The notes under the pieces are model-generated. The model saw only the letters and a list, made by a program, of their open reading frames with translations, did not search any database and was not told the origin of the DNA. A stretch of 64,000 bases of DNA from Leptodactylus fallax (Eukaryota; Chordata; Amphibia; Anura; Leptodactylidae). Made by a program: the position numbers and the translations under genes. Below, piece by piece: positions 21,527-31,569 of this stretch. The stretch is from contig CAMRHE010000036.1 of assembly GCA_947044405.1 (NCBI GenBank), forward strand, positions 1,116,001 to 1,180,000. Reading direction: 5' to 3'. Numbering within the stretch: the first letter of the stretch is position 1; each line of letters starts with the position of its first letter.

Positions 21527-22429
21527 CAGTGGCATAAGTACTGCAGTAGCAGTTGCCACAGGGCCCGGGACCATTGGGTGAACCCCAAAAAACACTGCTA
21601 TCATTATACATTGGGGTCTCTTCAGACCCCAGAGTATAATAATCACAGGCCCAGGGGAAGGGAGAGAACAGTGTTACTCACCTCTCCGGCGCAATTCCAT
21701 GCAGTCTTTGGCCTCTGTAGTGACATCACAGACATCACGTGGGTCAGGCCGGTGTCACTAGGCATAATGATGCTGGTGTAACCCACGTCTGTGAAGTCAT
21801 TGAAGAGGACCCCGACAGAGCCCAGGAGAGGTAAGTACCACTGGTTTTTGTTTGTCACCTCCTCTGGTCCTCCAATCCTTATACTTTGGGGTCTTCAGAC
21901 CCCAGCGTATAATAATAGTTCATGAGTGGTATACCCCAAAAATTGCTGAACTCAAATTTTTTTGCAATATTTGCAACGAACATCATTGGGGCCGTGATGG
22001 GACATAATACTGTGTGGAGGGGCCACTGTGTGATATTATACTGTATGGAGACTGCTATGGAACATTATACTGTGTGCAGGGACCACTATGGAATATTATA
22101 CTGTGCAGGGGCCACTATGGAACATAATACTCTGTGGAGAGGCCGCTATGGAACATTATACTGTGTGGATGGTCCGCTATATGACATTATACTGTGTGGA
22201 GGGTCCGCTATGGAACATTATAGTGTATGGAGGGGCCAATATGTGACATTATACTGTGTGAAGGGGCCCCCTTTGGGACATTATACTGTGATGAGGAGAC
22301 ACTATGGGACATTATACTGTGTGAAAGGGCCACATTGGGACATTATAGTGTGTGTAAATGGGGCGTTATTCTGTGTGGGGGCCAGTCAAAAGTTTGCTAT
22401 GGGGTCAATGTTTGCTAGTTATGCCCCTG
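21527..22429. mobile_element. hAT-type non-autonomous element with tandem array, relative of 7594-10568
   Basis: Ends CAGTGGCATAAGTACTGC and GCTAGTTATGCCCCTG, the same terminal type as the 230-bp element at 42692-42921. Inside are two copies of the GGGGTCT/AGACCCC hairpin and, from about 21995 to 22370, tandem units GGGCCACTATGGAACATTAT with ACTGTGTGGAG. No transposase frame. A matching 8-bp target duplication is not visible, so the ends have mutated or the copy is rearranged. Confidence 0.75.
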
Positions 22430-23240
22430 CCCTTTATATGATAAAATGGAGCACACCCCTGAATTCACAGGCATATCCCGTATACTCTATCAAACTAGGA
22501 AACATATAGCGCCATGGTCAGCAACCTCCAGCACTTCTGCCAAAGTTGGCACTTCAGGCATATCTGTCTGGCACAGGGCTCTCTCAGCTGTGGTGCTCCA
22601 GCAAAGGAGGTACTAAGGAGGGAAACATGAGATGTTATATTGTGTCTGGGCATGAGCTAGCCTGCTCAGAGGGCAGCAATGGTTTTTACACCTTAAAGCA
22701 AGTGTAAAAGTATAATATGGCAGCAGAACGCGCTAAAGTGGTTGTTCATTATATTCAACTAGACTGGAAAGGTTTGTAAGAATGTATTCAATATAAAGAT
22801 TGGGCTATGTAAATGTCTGAGCCCGCTCTGACTCCTCTGTTCTTACGAAAGCCGATCCTATTACCAGAGAAGGATCACAATGAAATTTAAGTTCAATCAA
22901 CTAATTAATTGGTTGCTGATGTGGATTGTGTTTTATGAATTTCATGTAGGTGTTGATATCCTTACAATTATTCCATGGGACACTGAGTACTTCATATTTG
23001 ACTTTTTAAAAATATCGGCATACCATAAAAACAAGAATGCAAATTTCTGGTATAGCGGCTCACTGGATGCAGCCAATGGTCCACACTAAAAGAGAATGGC
23101 GCAACAAGTTGAATGCTATTATTAGATTGGAGAAAGCAGCGCATACCAAGTGTAATGCCACCTCCAAGTTAGAAAGGGAGTCCATGGCTGGATACTCCTC
23201 GTATGCCATTGAGGGTTCTTCTGAGACCATAATCAGTATA
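22430..23240. other. Gene-free interval
   Basis: A short piece near 22515-22620 (GGTCAGCAACCTCCAGCAC) looks like a decayed miniature-element end, otherwise nothing is recognisable. No supported gene. Confidence 0.4.
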
Positions 23241-23781
23241 CATTTAGGTCCAGAAATATTTGGACAGTGACACGAGTTTTGGCATTTTATCTGTTTACCA
23301 AAACATATTCAAGATACAAGTATATAATTCAATATGGGCTTAAAGTGCGGACTCACAGCATTAATTTGAGGGAATTCACAATCAATTGGAGGAAGGGTTT
23401 AGGAATTACAGCTCTGTAATATGTAGCTGCCTCTTTTTCAAGGGACCAAAAGTAATTGGACAATGGTCTCCAAAGATATCGAATGGGCTGCATGAGGTAT
23501 TCCCTTGTTAATCCACCATCAAATAAGCAGGTAAAATGGTCTGGAGTTGATTCCAGGTGTGGCATTTGCATTTGGAAGCTATTGCTGCAAACCCAAAACA
23601 TGCAGTCAAAGGAGCTCTCAATGGAAGTAAAAAAGACCATTGTTAGGCTAAAAAAAAAAAAAAAAATCCATCAGAGAGAAAGCAGAAATGTTTGGAGTGG
23701 CCAACTCAAAAGTTTGGTGAAAAAGTACGCACTGGTGAGCTAGGAAACTCAAAAAGGCCTGGACATCCATGAAAGTCAACA

Positions 23782-24290
23782 GTGATGGATGTTCGCAAAA
23801 TCCTTTCCATGGTGAAGAAAAACCTCTTCACAACAATCACCCAATTGAAGAACACTCTCCAGGAAATAGGTGTATCAGTATCTAAGTCTACTATAAAGAG
23901 AACATATCATGAAAGCAAATACAGAGGATTCACCACAAGGTGCAAACCATTAATCAGGTTAAAAAATAGAAAGGCCAGATTAGACTTTGCCAAAAAACAT
24001 CTAAAGAAGTGAGCCCAGTTCTGGAACAGAATGGCACCGGGACACTAGTATTTATTGATGGTGTGACAGAAGACAGAAGTCGCCGAATTAATTCTGAAAT
24101 GTATAGGAATATACTGTCTGCTCAGCTTCAACCAAATGCAGCAAGGTTGATTGGACGCTGCTTCATAGTACAAATGGACAATGAACCAAAACATACTGTG
24201 AAAGCAATTCAGCTTTTTAAGGCAAAGAAGTGGAATACTCAATCTCCAGATCTCCACCCAACCAAGCATGCCTTTCACTTAGTTAGATAA
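23782..24290 (+). pseudogene. Tc1 transposase relic, catalytic triad destroyed
   Basis: First segment (23782-24012) gives the second HTH and linker: VRKILSMVKKNLFTTITQ and STIKRTYHESKYRGFTTRC, ending AKKHLKK. The second (24009-24290, other frame) resumes with TGTLVFIDGVTEDRS and contains VQMDNEPKH (second Asp) and SPDLHPTKHAFH. The stretch with the first Asp (WTDET) is deleted at the junction and the Glu position (normally IEHAFH) reads TKHAFH. Two of three catalytic residues are gone. Confidence 0.85.
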
Positions 24291-24399
24291 AACTTAAGGC
24301 AGAAAGACCAAAAAACAAGCAACAACTGAAGACAGCTGCAGTAAAGGCCTGGCAAAGCATCACAAAGGAGGAAACCCAGCATTTAGTGATGTGCATGGG

Positions 24400-24545
24400 T
24401 TGTCTACTATATGGACCCCTTCCCACCCTGCTATAGAACAGTGACTGACAATGTCTGTAAAGCACTGCAGAATATGTTAGCGCTATACAAGTAAGCAAAA
24501 TAAATAATAAAATAAGAAAAATAAATAAAGTATTAAAAATGAACC
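24400..24545 (+). mobile_element. LINE 3' tail (same type as 11640-12825)
   Basis: GTAAAGCACTGCAGAATATG, TTAGCGCTATACAAG and an AAATAAATAATAAAATAAG tail correspond to the end of the L2/CR1-type LINE at 12760-12825. Only about 100-150 bases were inserted, a strongly 5'-truncated copy sitting in the 3' part of the Tc1 element. Confidence 0.6.
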
Positions 24546-24776
24546 TCGTTTCACAAGATATTTTTGATCAACCCCTTGCATTAAACCTGATAGTATACAC
24601 TTCAATTGCATCTCAGTTGTTTCATTTCAAATCCAATGTGGTGGCATGCAGAGCCCAAATCATGAAGATTGTGTCACTGTCCAAATATTTCTGGACCTAA
24701 CTGTAGGATATGACTATGTTATTTTTTCTTTCTTTCCTTAATTTTTATTCTTAGACACTTGTGTATGTTATTATGA

Positions 24777-24825
<49 letters not shown>

Positions 24826-24828
24826 TAC
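24777..24828. repeat. (TA)n microsatellite
   Basis: About 45 bases of alternating TA. It is followed at 24829 by a 35-base sequence (ATGTCAGACATATTTCAGTA then AATAGTATATATAT) that also follows the hammerhead-like motif at 28013-28050. Confidence 0.9.
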
Positions 24829-25019
24829 ATGTCAGACATATTTCAGTAAATAGTATATATATATATAATGAGCTCTTTGGAGCAACGAGGATGTTGCCAT
24901 TGCTATAGCTACATCCAGGTACACCATGTGTCACCACCCAAGAGGTAAGCAGCAATGCCGCTTTTCCAAAGAGAAATTTGCATATTTACAAAAATGGTGA
25001 TATTTTAGCAACGGAGGCA

Positions 25020-25934
25020 ATGGCTCATATAAGGAAAACGCAGTTTGATTCAGGTGATACTATTCAATCTTGGTTCTGGTGACATGCCATTAAAACATTG
25101 GGGGGTGATTTGGGGATTTATTAAGAAAACAAAAATCCAACTCTAGGGACAGTTATTGGGATTTATTTTTCATAGGTAGGGTCATATTTATCTAGAGTGA
25201 GGTCCTAGTCTGGGCTGCAGTTGGTTAGGACTGTAGCTCCAAAGTTAGGTTTTCAGGGAATATTAGGTATTTCTGCTAGCCCCTTTGTCTATGTCAGCAC
25301 ATTGTCCTGGCAGCACCTGAGCATTAATCCCTGTGCGAATCGCAGAACCTATCTTGATCCAGTTTCATCACCTTCTTTGTTGCCTGGTGCAAGCCTGACA
25401 TCCTCTAAGAATACCAGCCACAGCGAAGGAACGGTAAGACATTGCTATCTAGTCTCAGTGACATGTTTTGACAGCTTTGGCATATTATTGGTTATTTGCA
25501 TTGTTTATTTTACAGTTATTATTAAAAGATAAGTTTTAATTTGGTCACCCTTTGGATTTTTTGCAGGGATTTATGGCATTGAAACATTGTTCTAACCTAT
25601 TCCCTACTCTTGTGATATGTGCTAGATTTATTAAGAAGTGCACATCTATTAATAATTCTATATGCCATAAAGTGAAACCTAGATTTCAGTTATTATAACC
25701 TAGAATTCATGTACTTTGTTAGAGGCATGAGCAGCAGAAAAAGAGTAAAGACTTACATTGTTTGGTTCACCTTCCTTGTTTAATTCACCTTCCTTTACAA
25801 TCATTGAACTGGAGCATGTCCAATGATAAATTCCCCCACTAGGTTGTGTGTGCACTCATTATTGTAAACCTATAATTCTCATATACTAGGTACCATAAAT
25901 AACAACCATCCCTACCAAAGAAACATTAAACATC
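25020..25934. other. Gene-free interval
   Basis: No recognisable element ends. A 103-codon chance frame at 25221-25532 has no family resemblance or splice context. At 25853-25867 the sequence TGCACTCATTATTGT is repeated at 30087-30101 beyond the far end of the next structure. Confidence 0.4.
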
Positions 25935-26050
25935 CTATTAGGAATGGCAATACCACAAATAAATAACATAAACACCAAATATAATGAAAATATCAAAAAG
26001 TCATTTTATTTCATACAAGGTCACGGCTTTCCCAGGCAGGCACAACACAA

Positions 26051-26052
<2 letters not shown>

Positions 26053-26099
<47 letters not shown>
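26053..26099. repeat. (TA)n microsatellite at a Tc1 insertion site
   Basis: About 46 bases of TA directly abutting the left end of the Tc1 element at 26100; the other flank, 27745-27770, is TATATATA followed by (TG)n. The Tc1 element therefore landed within a dinucleotide repeat. Confidence 0.9.
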
Positions 26100-26102
<3 letters not shown>

Positions 26103-27744
26103 TAATATGAAAAAGTTTGGGCACCCCTATTAATCTTAATCATTTGCAGTTCTAAATATTTGGGTGTTTGCAACAGACATTTCAATTTGATATATCTAAT
26201 AACTGATGGACACAGTAATATTTCAGGATTGAAATGAGGTTTATTGTACTAACAGAAAATGTGCAATATGCATTAAATCAAAATTTGACCGGTGCAAAAG
26301 TATGGGCACCTCAACAGAAAAGTGACATTAATATTTAGTAGATCCTCCTTTTGCAAAAATAACAGCCTCTAGTCGCTTCCTGTAGCTTTTAATCAGTTCC
26401 TGGATCCTGGATGAAGGTATTTTTGACCATTCCTCTTTACAAAACAATTCCAGTTCAGTTAAGTTTGATGGTCGCCGAGCATGGACAGCCCGCTTCAAAT
26501 TATCCCACAGATGTTCAATGATATTCAGGTCTGGGGACTGGGATGGCCATTCCAGAACATTGTAATTGTTCCTCTGCATGAATGCCTGAGTAGATTTGGA
26601 GCTGTGTTTTGGATCATTGTCTTGCTGAAATATCCATTCCCGGCGTAACTTCAAATTCGTCACTGATTCTTGTACATTATTCTCAAGAATCTGCTGATAC
26701 TGAGTTGAATCCATGCGACCCTCAACTTTAACAAGATTCCCGGTGCCGGCATTGGCCACACAGCCCCAAAGCATGATGGAACCTCCACCAAATTTTACAG
26801 TGGGTAGCAAGTGTTTTTCTTGGAATGCTGTGTTTTTTTGACGCCATGCATAACGCCTTTTTGTATGACCAAACAACTCAATCTTTGTTTCATCAGTCCA
26901 CAGGACCTTCTTCCAAAATGAAGCTGGCTTGTCCAAATGTGCTTTTGCATACCTCAGGGGACTCTGTGGCGTGCTTTCAGAAACGGCTTCTTTTGCATCA
27001 CTCTCCCATACAGCTTCTCCTTGTGCAAAGTGTGCTGTATTGTTGACCGATGCACAGTGACACCATCTGCAGCAAGATGATGCTGAAGCTCTTTGGAGGT
27101 GGTCTGTGGATTGTCCTTGACTGTTCTCACCATTCTTCTTCTCTGCCTTTCTGATATTTTTCTTGGCCTGCCACTTCTGGGCTTAACAAGAACTGTCCCT
27201 GTGGTCTTCCATTTCCTTACTATGTTCCTCACAGTGGAAACTGACAGGTTAAATCTCTGAGACAACTTTTTGTATCCTTCCCCTGAACAACTATGTTGAA
27301 CAATTTTTGTTTTCAGACCATTTGAGAGTTGTTTTGAGGAGCCCATGATGCCACTCTTCAGAGGAGATTCAAATAGGAGAACAACTTGCAATTGGCCACC
27401 TTAAATACCTTTTCTCATGATTGGATACACCTGGCTATGAAGTTCAAAGCTCAGTGAGGTTACAAAACCAATTTTGTGCTTCAGTAAGTCAGTAAAAAGT
27501 AGTTAGGAGTATTCAAATCAATAAAATGATAAGGGTACCCAAATTTTTGCACCGGTCAAATTTTGGTTTAATACATATTGCACATTTTCTGTTAGTACAA
27601 TAAACCTCATTTCAATCCTGAAATATTACTGTGTCCATCAGTTATTAGATATATCAAATTGAAATGGCTGTTGCAAACACCCAAATATTTAGAACTAAAA
27701 ATGATTAAGATTAATAGGGGTGCCCAAACTTTTTCATATGACTG
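26100..27744 (-). mobile_element. Tc1-type transposon (DD34E) with ~200-bp inverted repeats
   Basis: Flanked by TA (26098-26099, 27745-27746). Ends CAGTAATATGAAAAAGTTTG and CAAACTTTTTCATATGACTG; the arms continue for about 200 bases through TTGACCGGTGCAAAAGT. 1645 bases, transposase on the minus strand. Confidence 0.95.
26328..27346 (-). pseudogene. Tc1 transposase (DD34E) with one frameshift
   Basis: Start ATG at 27346 (MGSSKQLSNGLKTKIVQ). Residues of the first frame cover both HTH units with RSGRPRKISERQRRR as linker, down to LKARHRVP at about 26955; the second frame (26936 down to 26328) resumes with DKPASFWKKVLWTDETKIE. Catalytic residues are all present: WTDET, FQQDNDPKH, SPDLNIIEHLW, with 34 residues between the last two. 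The 1019-base span is not a multiple of three, and a single indel near 26940-26960 explains the shift. One lesion only, so this is a fairly young inactive copy. Confidence 0.9.
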
Positions 27745-27980
27745 TATATATATGTGTGTGTGTGTGTGTGTATCACAACATATGCAAGAGTCCAAGAAGC
27801 ATATATATCATATCATGCACAATGCCCAAAACATAATTACTGGACAAATGCATATATATGGCACATCAGAAGCATTATTTCAAGATACTCCACATAAATA
27901 ACATTCACTGGAAAGACATGGAAGAGTGAAGAAATCAGGCGATACCTTTTAGAGGCTAACTGAGTATATTTATAAGTAAG

Positions 27981-28013
27981 CTTTCAGGAGTACTAGCTAG
28001 CTCCCTTCATCAG
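27981..28013 (-). ncRNA. Hammerhead-ribozyme-like core
   Basis: On the minus strand: CTGATGA, then AGGGAG, loop CTAGCTAGTA, CTCCT, then GAAAGCTTAC. Stem II (GGAG with CTCC) is four base pairs and an A-T pair may close it with a bulged G. The order CUGANGA, stem, GAAA matches a hammerhead core. The downstream half needed for stem III and the cleavage triplet is not obvious, so this is a motif call only. Confidence 0.4.
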
Positions 28014-28038
28014 ACATGTCAGACATATTTCAGTAAAT

Positions 28039-28039
28039 A

Positions 28040-28076
<37 letters not shown>
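28039..28076. repeat. (TA)n microsatellite
   Basis: Roughly 38 bases of TA after AATAG, in the spacer of the inverted-arm structure. Confidence 0.9.
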
Positions 28077-28079
<3 letters not shown>

Positions 28080-28160
28080 AACATTAGTCACCAAAATCAG
28101 ACAGTCTTACCAATGAACAAATATAAATATGCAAGGGAACGCCGTGACCTCCACCTGCAG

Positions 28161-28192
28161 CCCCTACGTATGTTTCGCCCCCGCTTCGTCAG
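28161..28192 (-). ncRNA. Hammerhead-ribozyme-like core with near-palindromic stem III
   Basis: Minus strand: CTGACGA (28192-28186), AGCGGGGGC as a very short stem II, GAAA (28176-28173), then CATACGTAGGGG. ACATACGT is one change away from the palindrome ACGTACGT, so stem III could form between two molecules or tandem copies and would place a GUA cleavage triplet. The left end of the Tc1 element at 28190 overlaps the first bases. Confidence 0.4.
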
Positions 28193-29790
28193 GGAGCGAA
28201 AAGTATTTAGTCAGCCACCAATTGTGCAAGTTCTCCCACTTAAAAAGATGAGGCCGGCCTGTAATTGACATCATAGGTAGACCTCAACTATGAGAGATAA
28301 AATGAGAAAACAAATCCAGAAAATCACATTGTCTAATTTTTAAAGAATTTATTTGCAAATTTTGGTGGAAGATAAGTATTTGGTCAATAACAAAAGTTCA
28401 TCTCAATACTTTGTTATATATCCTTTGTTGGCAATGACAGAGGTCAAACATTTTCTGTAAGTCTTCACAAGGTTGGCACACACTGTTGATGATATGTTGG
28501 CCCATTCCTCCATGCAGATCTCCTCTAGAGCAGTGATGTTTTGGGGCTGTCGCTGGGCAACATGGACTTTCAACTCCCTCCAAAGGTTTTCTACTGGGTT
28601 GAGATCTGGAGACTGGCTAGGCCACTCCAGGACCTTGAAATGCTTCTTACAAAGCCACTCCTTCGTTGCCCTGGCGGTGTGCTTGGGATCATTGTCATTC
28701 TGAAAGACCCACCCATGTTTCATCTTCAATGCCCTTGCTGATGGTAGGAGGTTTGCACTCAAAATCTCACGATACATGGCTCCATTCATTATTTCATGCA
28801 TACGGTTCAGTTGTCCTGGTCCCTTTGCAGAGAAACAGCCCCAAAGCATGATGTTGCCACCCCCATGCTTCACAGTAGGTATGGTGTTCTTTGGATGCAA
28901 CTCAGCATTCACTCTCCTCCAAACACGACGAGTTGTGTTTCTACCAAACAGTTCTACTTTGGTTTCATCTGACCATATGACATTCTCCCAATACTCTTCT
29001 GGAACATCCAAATGCTCTCTAGCAAACTTCAGATGGGCCCGGATATGTACTGGCTTAAGCAAGGGGACACGTCTGGCACTGCAGGATCTGAGTCCCTGGC
29101 GGCGTAGTGTGTTACTGACGGTAGCCTTTGTTACATTAGTCCCAGCTTTCTGCAGGTCATTCACTAGGTCCCCCCGTGGGGTTCTGGGACTTTTGCTCAC
29201 CGTTATTTTGATCATTTTGAACCCACGGGGTGAGATCTTGCGTGGAGCCCCTGATCGAGGGAGATTATCAGTGGTCTTGTATGTCTTCCATTTTCTAATT
29301 ATTGCTCCCACAGTTGATTTCTTCACACCAAACTGCTTGCCTATTGCAGATGAAGTCTTCCCAGCCTGGTGCAGATCTACAATTTTGTTTCTGGTGTCCT
29401 TCCACAGCTCTTTGGTCTTCACCATAGTGGAGTTTGGAGTGTGACTATTTGAGGTTGTGGACAGGTGTTTTTTTACTGATAATAATTTCAAACAGGTGCC
29501 ATTACTACAGGTAATGAGTGGAGGACAGAGGAGCCTCTTAAAGAAGAAGTTACAAGTCTGTGAGAGTCAGAAATCTTGCTTGTTTGTAGGTGACCAAATA
29601 CTTATTTTCCACCATAATTTCCAAATAAATTCTTTAAAAATCAGACAATGTGATTTTCTGGATTTGTTTTCTCATTTTGTCTCTCATAGTTGAGGTCTAC
29701 CTATGATGTCAATTACAGGCCTCCCTCATCTTTTTAAGTGGGAGAACTTGCACAATTGGTGGCTGACTAAATACTTTTTTTTCCCTACTG
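28190..29790 (-). mobile_element. Tc1-type transposon (DD34E) with intact transposase
   Basis: Right end GTATTTAGTCAGCCACC in inverse orientation, ending CCCTACTG at 29790 before TA (29791-29792). The left arm (AAAAGTATTTAGTCAGCC from about 28197) matches the right arm for about 195 bases, but its outermost roughly 10 bases read CAGGGAGCG instead of CAGTAGGGAAAA and no TA precedes them. So the left tip is damaged or was replaced, and the copy may not be mobilisable even though its gene is whole. Confidence 0.9.
28403..29425 (-). CDS. Tc1 transposase, intact 340-residue DD34E enzyme
   Basis: Would bind the element ends as a dimer in the nucleus, excise the element and insert it at TA. The frame runs from ATG at 29425 ([13 protein letters not shown]) to TAA at 28403-28405 with no stop or shift; an upstream in-frame ATG (29491) precedes non-conserved sequence and is not chosen. 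First HTH about residues 10-50, second about 75-125 with the linker SGAPRKIS near 58-65. Catalytic residues: D153 (WSDETKVE), D244 (FQNDNDPKH), E279 ([11 protein letters not shown]), 34 residues between the last two. C terminus GYITKY is family-like. All elements needed for activity are visible in the protein; the promoter is not identifiable and the damaged left end of the transposon argues against self-mobilisation. Confidence 0.93.
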   Translation of the reverse strand: MVKTKELWKDTRNKIVDLHQAGKTSSAIGKQFGVKKSTVGAIIRKWKTYKTTDNLPRSGAPRKISPRGFKMIKITVSKSPRTPRGDLVNDLQKAGTNVTKATVSNTLRRQGLRSCSARRVPLLKPVHIRAHLKFAREHLDVPEEYWENVIWSDETKVELFGRNTTRRVWRRVNAELHPKNTIPTVKHGGGNIMLWGCFSAKGPGQLNRMHEIMNGAMYREILSANLLPSARALKMKHGWVFQNDNDPKHTARATKEWLCKKHFKVLEWPSQSPDLNPVENLWRELKVHVAQRQPQNITALEEICMEEWANISSTVCANLVKTYRKCLTSVIANKGYITKY

Positions 29791-30081
29791 TATATATACA
29801 TTTGTCCACTAACTATGTTTTGTGCATTGTGCATGATATGATATATATGCTTCTTGGACTCTTGCATATGTTGTGAGACATACATATATATATATCTTTT
29901 CTTTGTGATGTGCCTGCCTGGGAAAGTCGTGATCTTGCCTCTTGTCTGTGTTTATGCCACATTGTGTTTTTAAAAAAATAAGTTTTTATGTCTTTTCTTC
30001 TATGAAATAAAATGACTTTTTGATATTTTAATTATATTTGGTGTTTATGTTATTTATTTGTGGTATCGCCAGTCCTAATAG

Positions 30082-31160
30082 ATTGTTGCACTCATTATTG
30101 TGTAGCTTGGGGACCCAAAGACATGATTGCCTAAAATAAATGCTGCTGCTATGACATTGTAAGGGTTAATTATATGCATCCAATTACATGAATTAGCAGC
30201 ACCCTTATCAATCCCACAATTAAGTAAAGAGGGCAATTTTAATACAGGTAAATGTATTTGTATATTATGGAGGTACAATTATGTATACCCAAATAGCAAA
30301 CAACCCCAAAGGACATTGCTAAACATATCTCTACCTACTGTAGTACCAGTTTAAGCGATATACTGCTACATTTGCCTGTATGACATAAGGAGCAATAAGA
30401 CAGCACTTTGCTGCTTAGGGCTACACTTCTTAGGGTGTAAGGATCTCCCATGGTGAGAAAATTAACCACAACTTGCAGAACTTTGTATTGCGGGTAGAGA
30501 TCAAAAATAGCAACTCCAGCTTGTGCCCACAGAGCTGCGCAGTAAAAGAAGCCAGGTAGGCATTCTCCAGTGTTCATCCCATGCACAGTGTTCTGGTATA
30601 ATGTGTTACCAAGTGAAGGCTGACAGAGTCTTTGATTGGGCTATCTATACCTGTTTCCTCAGTTGAGCCATCTCTACCTGCTAAACTGAATACCCAATGT
30701 TTTACTGCATGTTTTGCCAATATTTACTGTGGCTTCTTCTGGAGAACATTGTTCCAAACAAAGGTGGGACCCTTCCCCCAAGTCACCGTTGCATGCCCTG
30801 CGGCTACAACACTTACACCTTTGGAAGTATAGTAGTATGGTACTATATCTAAAGGTGGCCATAAAGCTTCAACAGTCTTAATCCAAACAATCATTGAACC
30901 TACTGCTACTTCTCCTGACCTACCATGCATGTGTATGCTTAATTATCTCCATGGAGAACAAAGGATTGGGCATGTTGAAATTTAAGAGAGATGACTCTCC
31001 CCAATCACGAAAGAAAGTCAGATGGTCCAACTAAAATTGCCAAGTCCGGCGAACTTTGCTCTTATGTTTATGGGCATATTAACTCCTGCACATTTACCCT
31101 GTGTCTGTCATCCTTGTTGGCTCTCTTTATAGATTTGATATATATATATATATATATATA
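30082..31160. other. Gene-free interval
   Basis: No supported gene or repeat ends. Several 60-83 codon frames on both strands lack family features. A (TA)n tract at 31138-31160 closes the interval. Confidence 0.4.
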
Positions 31161-31164
31161 TACA

Positions 31165-31459
31165 CAGTACAGACCAAAAGTTTGGACACACCTTCTCATT
31201 CCAAGAGTTTTCTGTATTTTCATGACTATAAAAATTGTAGATTCACACTGAAGGCATCAAAACTATGAATTAACACATGTGGAATTATATACTTAACAAA
31301 AAAGTGTGAAACAACTGAAAATATGTCTTATATTCTAGGTTCTTCAAAGTAGCCACCTTTTGCTTTGATTACTGCTTTGCACACTCTTGGCATTCTATTG
31401 ATGAGCTTCAAGAGGTAGTCACCTGAAATGGTCTTCCAACAGTCTTGAAGTCTGTACTG
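31165..31459. mobile_element. Miniature derivative of the DD38E Tc1 family
   Basis: The left 285 bases match the left arm of the element at 17518 closely, then the sequence jumps to the terminal AGTCTGTACTG at 31449-31459, followed by TA. It is an internal-deletion product keeping one whole arm and only the last 11 bases of the other. The preceding dinucleotide is CA rather than TA. It still carries the inverse of the transposase C-terminal codons. Confidence 0.85.
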
Positions 31460-31483
31460 TATATACACACATATACATATATA

Positions 31484-31485
<2 letters not shown>

Positions 31486-31527
<42 letters not shown>
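31486..31527. repeat. (TA)n microsatellite
   Basis: About 40 bases of TA shortly after the miniature Tc1 element. Confidence 0.9.
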
Positions 31528-31530
<3 letters not shown>

Positions 31531-31569
31531 CACTGAACCCTTTGGGTATTAAATTGTTAAAAGTGTACA

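Larger units (their letters stand above)
23241..24703 (+). mobile_element. Decayed Tc1-type transposon with a LINE tail inside
   Basis: TA at 23239-23240 and 24704-24705; left end CATTTAGGTCCAGAAATATT, right end AATATTTCTGGACCTAACTG. The transposase region is broken and partly deleted, and a LINE 3' tail is inserted at about 24400-24540. Confidence 0.85.
25935..30081. mobile_element. Inverted-arm element enclosing two Tc1 insertions
   Basis: The outer left sequence (25935: CTATTAGGAATGGCAATACC) is the inverse of the outer right (GGTATCGCCAGTCCTAATAG to 30081). The arms continue as AAATAAATAACATAAACACC, then as AGTCCAAGAAGCATATATAT near 27790-27812 against its complement near 29845-29867. Removing the two Tc1 elements (26100-27744, 28190-29790) leaves about 0.9 kb with arms of roughly 280 bases and a spacer that contains two hammerhead-like motifs. 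Superfamily unresolved; it could be a DNA element or a Penelope-like pair in inverted arrangement. Confidence 0.6.

Noticed and set aside
24719..24955. Frames rich in Ile-Tyr repeats (also at 30991, 31328 and 49403)
   Set aside because: They translate (TA)n microsatellites.
28776..29444. 222-codon plus-strand frame
   Set aside because: It is the antisense shadow of the intact transposase on the minus strand.
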